A stretch of DNA of 6,608 nt, taken from assembly GCA_017472115.1 (NCBI GenBank), contig JAFUQW010000022.1, positions 1 to 6,608 on the forward strand, read 5' to 3'. Source of the DNA: Bacteroidales bacterium. GTDB lineage: Bacteria; Bacteroidota; Bacteroidia; Bacteroidales; UBA932. Shown here piece after piece: positions 5,221 through 6,608 of this stretch. The position numbers were made by a program, and so were the translations under genes. Within the stretch, counting starts at the first letter, position 1; each line of letters starts with the position of its first letter. The notes under the pieces were generated by a model. The model did no database searches. It worked only from the letters and a program-made list of their open reading frames with translations, and had not been told where the DNA came from.

Positions 5221-5928
5221 TTTAAAATCTGGCAATTCAAAAAGGGCGTAGGCGAGGTGGTAATCATTATCCTTTATATCTACTATGTTTTTGTCAATCA
5301 ACTTCAGCTGAGAACGAGTTTCCATCTCGGGATTTTTTGCCACTTCACCCATTATATATGGAAGGACTTTCTCTTTCCAATCAATCACACCATCAGACTT
5401 CTTATCTGTCTTATATGCCTTACCAATAGTATTATGTTCCCGCCAAAAATCCGCCAAAATCAAGCAATAAAACGTATAACCATTAAACTCATATTCCGCT
5501 TTTAGACGACGCTTCAAATCATGGTTTTTCCCATGCCGCATCATTCTTTCAATATCATTTGCGACATAGTCAAACCCTTGTTTCTTCGTTAATCTTTTGG
5601 CCTCTATAAAATATATCTCCTTCCTATTGCGATCCACTATAATTCCATCAACATGAATAGTATCATCTTGCTTGTTCTTATCCTCATTATATCTTATCGG
5701 GAACTCCACCCAAGTCAAAACTCCATCCGCCCCTCCTTTGTACACTGACTGGAATTTAACAACCTGATTACATTCATGAATCGAGAACCGAAACTCATCT
5801 CCACTTTTACTTTCGGGAACATGCTCATACTTTGCCCAAGGTTCAAAGACACTAAACACATTTTTATATTCTTCACAATAGTTACAGAACACAGTTGAAA
5901 TAAATTTTTCTACTTCTTCTTTAGACAT
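5218..5928 (-). CDS. PD-(D/E)xK nuclease-like protein
   Basis: A 236-residue protein with a nuclease-type core: HVDGIIVDR (Asp94), a short loop, then EIYFIEAKRL with Glu109 and Lys111. This is the D-x14-E-x-K arrangement of the PD-(D/E)xK fold. A following helix, FDYVANDIERMM (119-130), fits the alpha helix usually packed after the core. The N-terminal 60 residues are acidic and aromatic, and the C-terminus (about 185-236) is helical. There is no signal peptide. I chose ATG at 5928: the frame opens at TTG 5958, but that codon lies on the likely -7 box (5956-5963), so it would be at or before the transcription start. It has its own promoter and terminator. Homologues of this general kind occur as restriction or defence nucleases. 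The specificity, and whether it is active, cannot be read from the sequence. Confidence 0.75.
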   Translation of the reverse strand: MSKEEVEKFISTVFCNYCEEYKNVFSVFEPWAKYEHVPESKSGDEFRFSIHECNQVVKFQSVYKGGADGVLTWVEFPIRYNEDKNKQDDTIHVDGIIVDRNRKEIYFIEAKRLTKKQGFDYVANDIERMMRHGKNHDLKRRLKAEYEFNGYTFYCLILADFWREHNTIGKAYKTDKKSDGVIDWKEKVLPYIMGEVAKNPEMETRSQLKLIDKNIVDIKDNDYHLAYALFELPDFK

Positions 5929-5955
5929 AAACACTACGATTAATTGGTTACTCCG

Positions 5956-5963
5956 CAAAGATA
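5956..5963 (-). promoter_or_regulatory. -7 box of the nuclease-like gene
   Basis: The minus strand reads TATCTTTG, an exact TAnnTTTG match, placing the transcription start near 5952 and the ATG at 5928 about 24 bases into the message. The TTTG upstream (5981-5978) is at 14 bases instead of the usual 19-21, so the -33 element is uncertain. Confidence 0.5.
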
Positions 5964-6055
5964 GTGATATAATGTGCCAAAGTGATGCACAAAAACAACT
6001 TCGGATGTTACACTTTTAACCTTTTTAGGATTCTAAGTTTTAGGTTAGAATTGCG

Positions 6056-6092
6056 GTGGCCTTCCGATGTGAATCGGGAGGCCACTATCTTT
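6056..6092 (+). terminator. Strong hairpin at the left end of copy 2, possible plus-strand terminator
   Basis: The 13-bp hairpin (6056-6068 with 6073-6085, GTGA loop) and the following TATCTTTT are identical to copy 1. As there, G-U pairing and the T-rich tail favour plus-strand reading. It sits about 90 bases from the promoter of the nuclease-like gene and would insulate the two units. Confidence 0.45.
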
Positions 6093-6217
6093 TGTTGAGT
6101 ATCAATAAGTTGTGCTGAGTTATAATGAAGGGGACGACTGAAAGACTTTTTCCATCCCCTCAATCGTCCCCTAAGCCAAAAGCGTGCAGAGCATCTTACG
6201 ATGCCATCCCTGTCAGA

Positions 6218-6370
6218 CTACTTGCGCACCCCAATACGCCTGTAGTAAGATGAGACATTCTCGGTCTTCCCAAAACGAACCCGCGTGTACGACTTCACTT
6301 TTAGAAGAACAGGTACTCTCACTTCAACCAGAAGCGTGAGACCGGCATAAGAATAGTCTTTTTTCTTCAT
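6218..6370 (-). CDS. 50-residue basic small protein inside the structured RNA, copy 2
   Basis: Identical to the copy 1 product except Thr12 in place of Met12. The open frame here happens to extend upstream to 6466 (82 codons). That extension is out of register in copy 1, which has an in-frame stop, and it runs through the diverged part of the RNA, so ATG at 6370 is the supported start. The AUG is partly paired in the outer 5' helix. High arginine and lysine content would suit nucleic acid binding. Whether it is translated is unproven. Confidence 0.45.
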   Translation of the reverse strand: MKKKDYSYAGLTLLVEVRVPVLLKVKSYTRVRFGKTENVSSYYRRIGVRK

Positions 6371-6522
6371 TTGGTTTCTACTAATTGCTGTAAAAGACAT
6401 TCTGGAGATCTCAACTCTCCCTTGTGTGAAGTACACCTTTGGCTCTCTTTCTAAAAAATAAGGCACTTCAGTTGGGGCTGAAATGCCATATCTTTAGCAA
6501 TTAGTGTCACCAAATGACTCTG

Positions 6523-6553
6523 CAAAAGTACGAATAATTTTTATTCCTGCAAA
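6523..6553 (-). promoter_or_regulatory. Bacteroidetes-type promoter of structured RNA copy 2
   Basis: On the minus strand TTTG (6553-6550), a 19-base spacer, then TACTTTTG (6530-6523). Both boxes match the consensus and the spacing equals copy 1, while nn and several spacer bases have changed. Transcription would begin near 6519. Confidence 0.72.
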
Positions 6554-6567
6554 TTTCCCTATCTATA

Positions 6568-6608
6568 CTTTAACCTTTTCCGTATTCTATGCTTCATGTC
6601 AGAATTGC
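6568..6608 (-). repeat. Start of a third long-repeat copy, cut by the window end
   Basis: The last 41 bases follow the left flank and left end of copy 2: shared TTAACCTTTT, ATTCTA and AGAATTGC, with the final AGAATTGC leading into the conserved hairpin in both other copies. It starts only about a dozen bases after copy 2 ends, so these two copies are adjacent without cargo. Only the beginning is visible. Confidence 0.6.

Larger units (their letters stand above)
6056..6519 (-). ncRNA. Predicted large structured RNA, copy 2
   Basis: The minus-strand model equals copy 1. The outer pairing is ACCAAATGA (6509-6517) with TCATTTGGT (6367-6375), 9 bp. The inner pairing is AGCAATTAGT (6496-6505) with ACTAATTGCT (6380-6389), 10 bp. 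Neither arm resembles copy 1 in sequence, yet both pair fully. The CCCCAA hairpin is 6487-6462, the UUGGGG hairpin 6239-6224 and the 13-bp helix 6172-6160/6141-6129. Where the CCCCAA and UUGGGG stems differ from copy 1, a different pair is a U-G wobble on this strand. Confidence 0.62.
6034..6556 (-). repeat. Long repeat, copy 2 (about 523 bp)
   Basis: Same orientation as copy 1, with the same mosaic of conserved blocks and diverged linkers. The segment 6218-6370 differs from copy 1 at only three bases, whereas 6094-6128 and 6421-6450 are poorly alike. The left flank (about 6015-6033) contains TTAACCTTTT and ATTCTA, which recur before the third copy at 6570-6589, so the repeat unit may extend about 20 bases further left than its match to copy 1. 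Confidence 0.93.

Noticed and set aside
5043..5267. 74-codon minus-strand ORF overlapping the end of the nuclease-like gene
   Set aside because: It runs across the terminator hairpin and the non-coding leader, overlaps a real gene end in another frame, and shows no domain.
5095..5505. 136-codon plus-strand ORF
   Set aside because: Most of it is antisense to the nuclease-like gene, and it includes the bidirectional terminator; the protein has no recognisable features.
6371..6466. Upstream extension of the small ORF in copy 2 to 82 residues
   Set aside because: In copy 1 the corresponding frame is shifted and contains a stop, and the region is the diverged, base-paired part of the RNA.
3675..6556. 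Integron attC sites or a diversity-generating retroelement template/variable pair
   Set aside because: No integrase or reverse transcriptase is present, no GTTRRRY-type core is seen at the hairpins, and differences between copies are not adenine-directed.

Overview
The window looks like a chromosomal segment of a Bacteroidales bacterium. The left part carries the C-terminus of elongation factor Ts, a Wzx-type flippase, a lipoprotein cyclophilin and a HAD hydrolase. Several start sites are preceded by the Bacteroidetes promoter (TTTG about 19 nt before TAnnTTTG), and no clear Shine-Dalgarno sequences are visible. Genus cannot be decided from the window.

Region 1 (1-3396) is core-like. The tsf 3' end and a strong terminator are followed by the convergent flippase gene (minus strand). 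A block of 20-bp tandem repeats separates this from a divergent two-gene operon: lipoprotein cyclophilin, then HAD phosphatase, with 3 nt between stop and start. Codons here are richer in G and C than further right.

Region 2 (about 3400-6608) is visibly more AT-rich and looks accessory. Two long repeats (about 3675-4199 and 6034-6556) are near-identical in blocks. A third copy begins at the extreme right end (about 6568-6608, then cut off). Between copies 1 and 2 lie three minus-strand genes: a PD-(D/E)xK nuclease-like protein with its own -7 box, and a pair of small acidic proteins I do not recognise. Copies 2 and 3 abut with no cargo.

The repeat is the most interesting object in the window. 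In both copies the right end carries a Bacteroidetes promoter firing leftward. The predicted minus-strand RNA (about 465 nt) has a 5' paired region whose sequence differs completely between copies while its pairing is kept. It has several hairpins in which differences or odd pairs are G-U wobbles on the minus strand only. Two hairpin loops, CCCCAA and UUGGGG, are exact complements. A 50-codon basic ORF lies inside it, 98% identical at DNA level (3 differences in 153 nt), with its start codon buried in the 5' pairing. I read this as an array of large structured RNAs, possibly with a small protein, interspersed with defence- or immunity-like cargo. I cannot match it to a family I know. RNA structure and strand are supported by the sequence; function is open.
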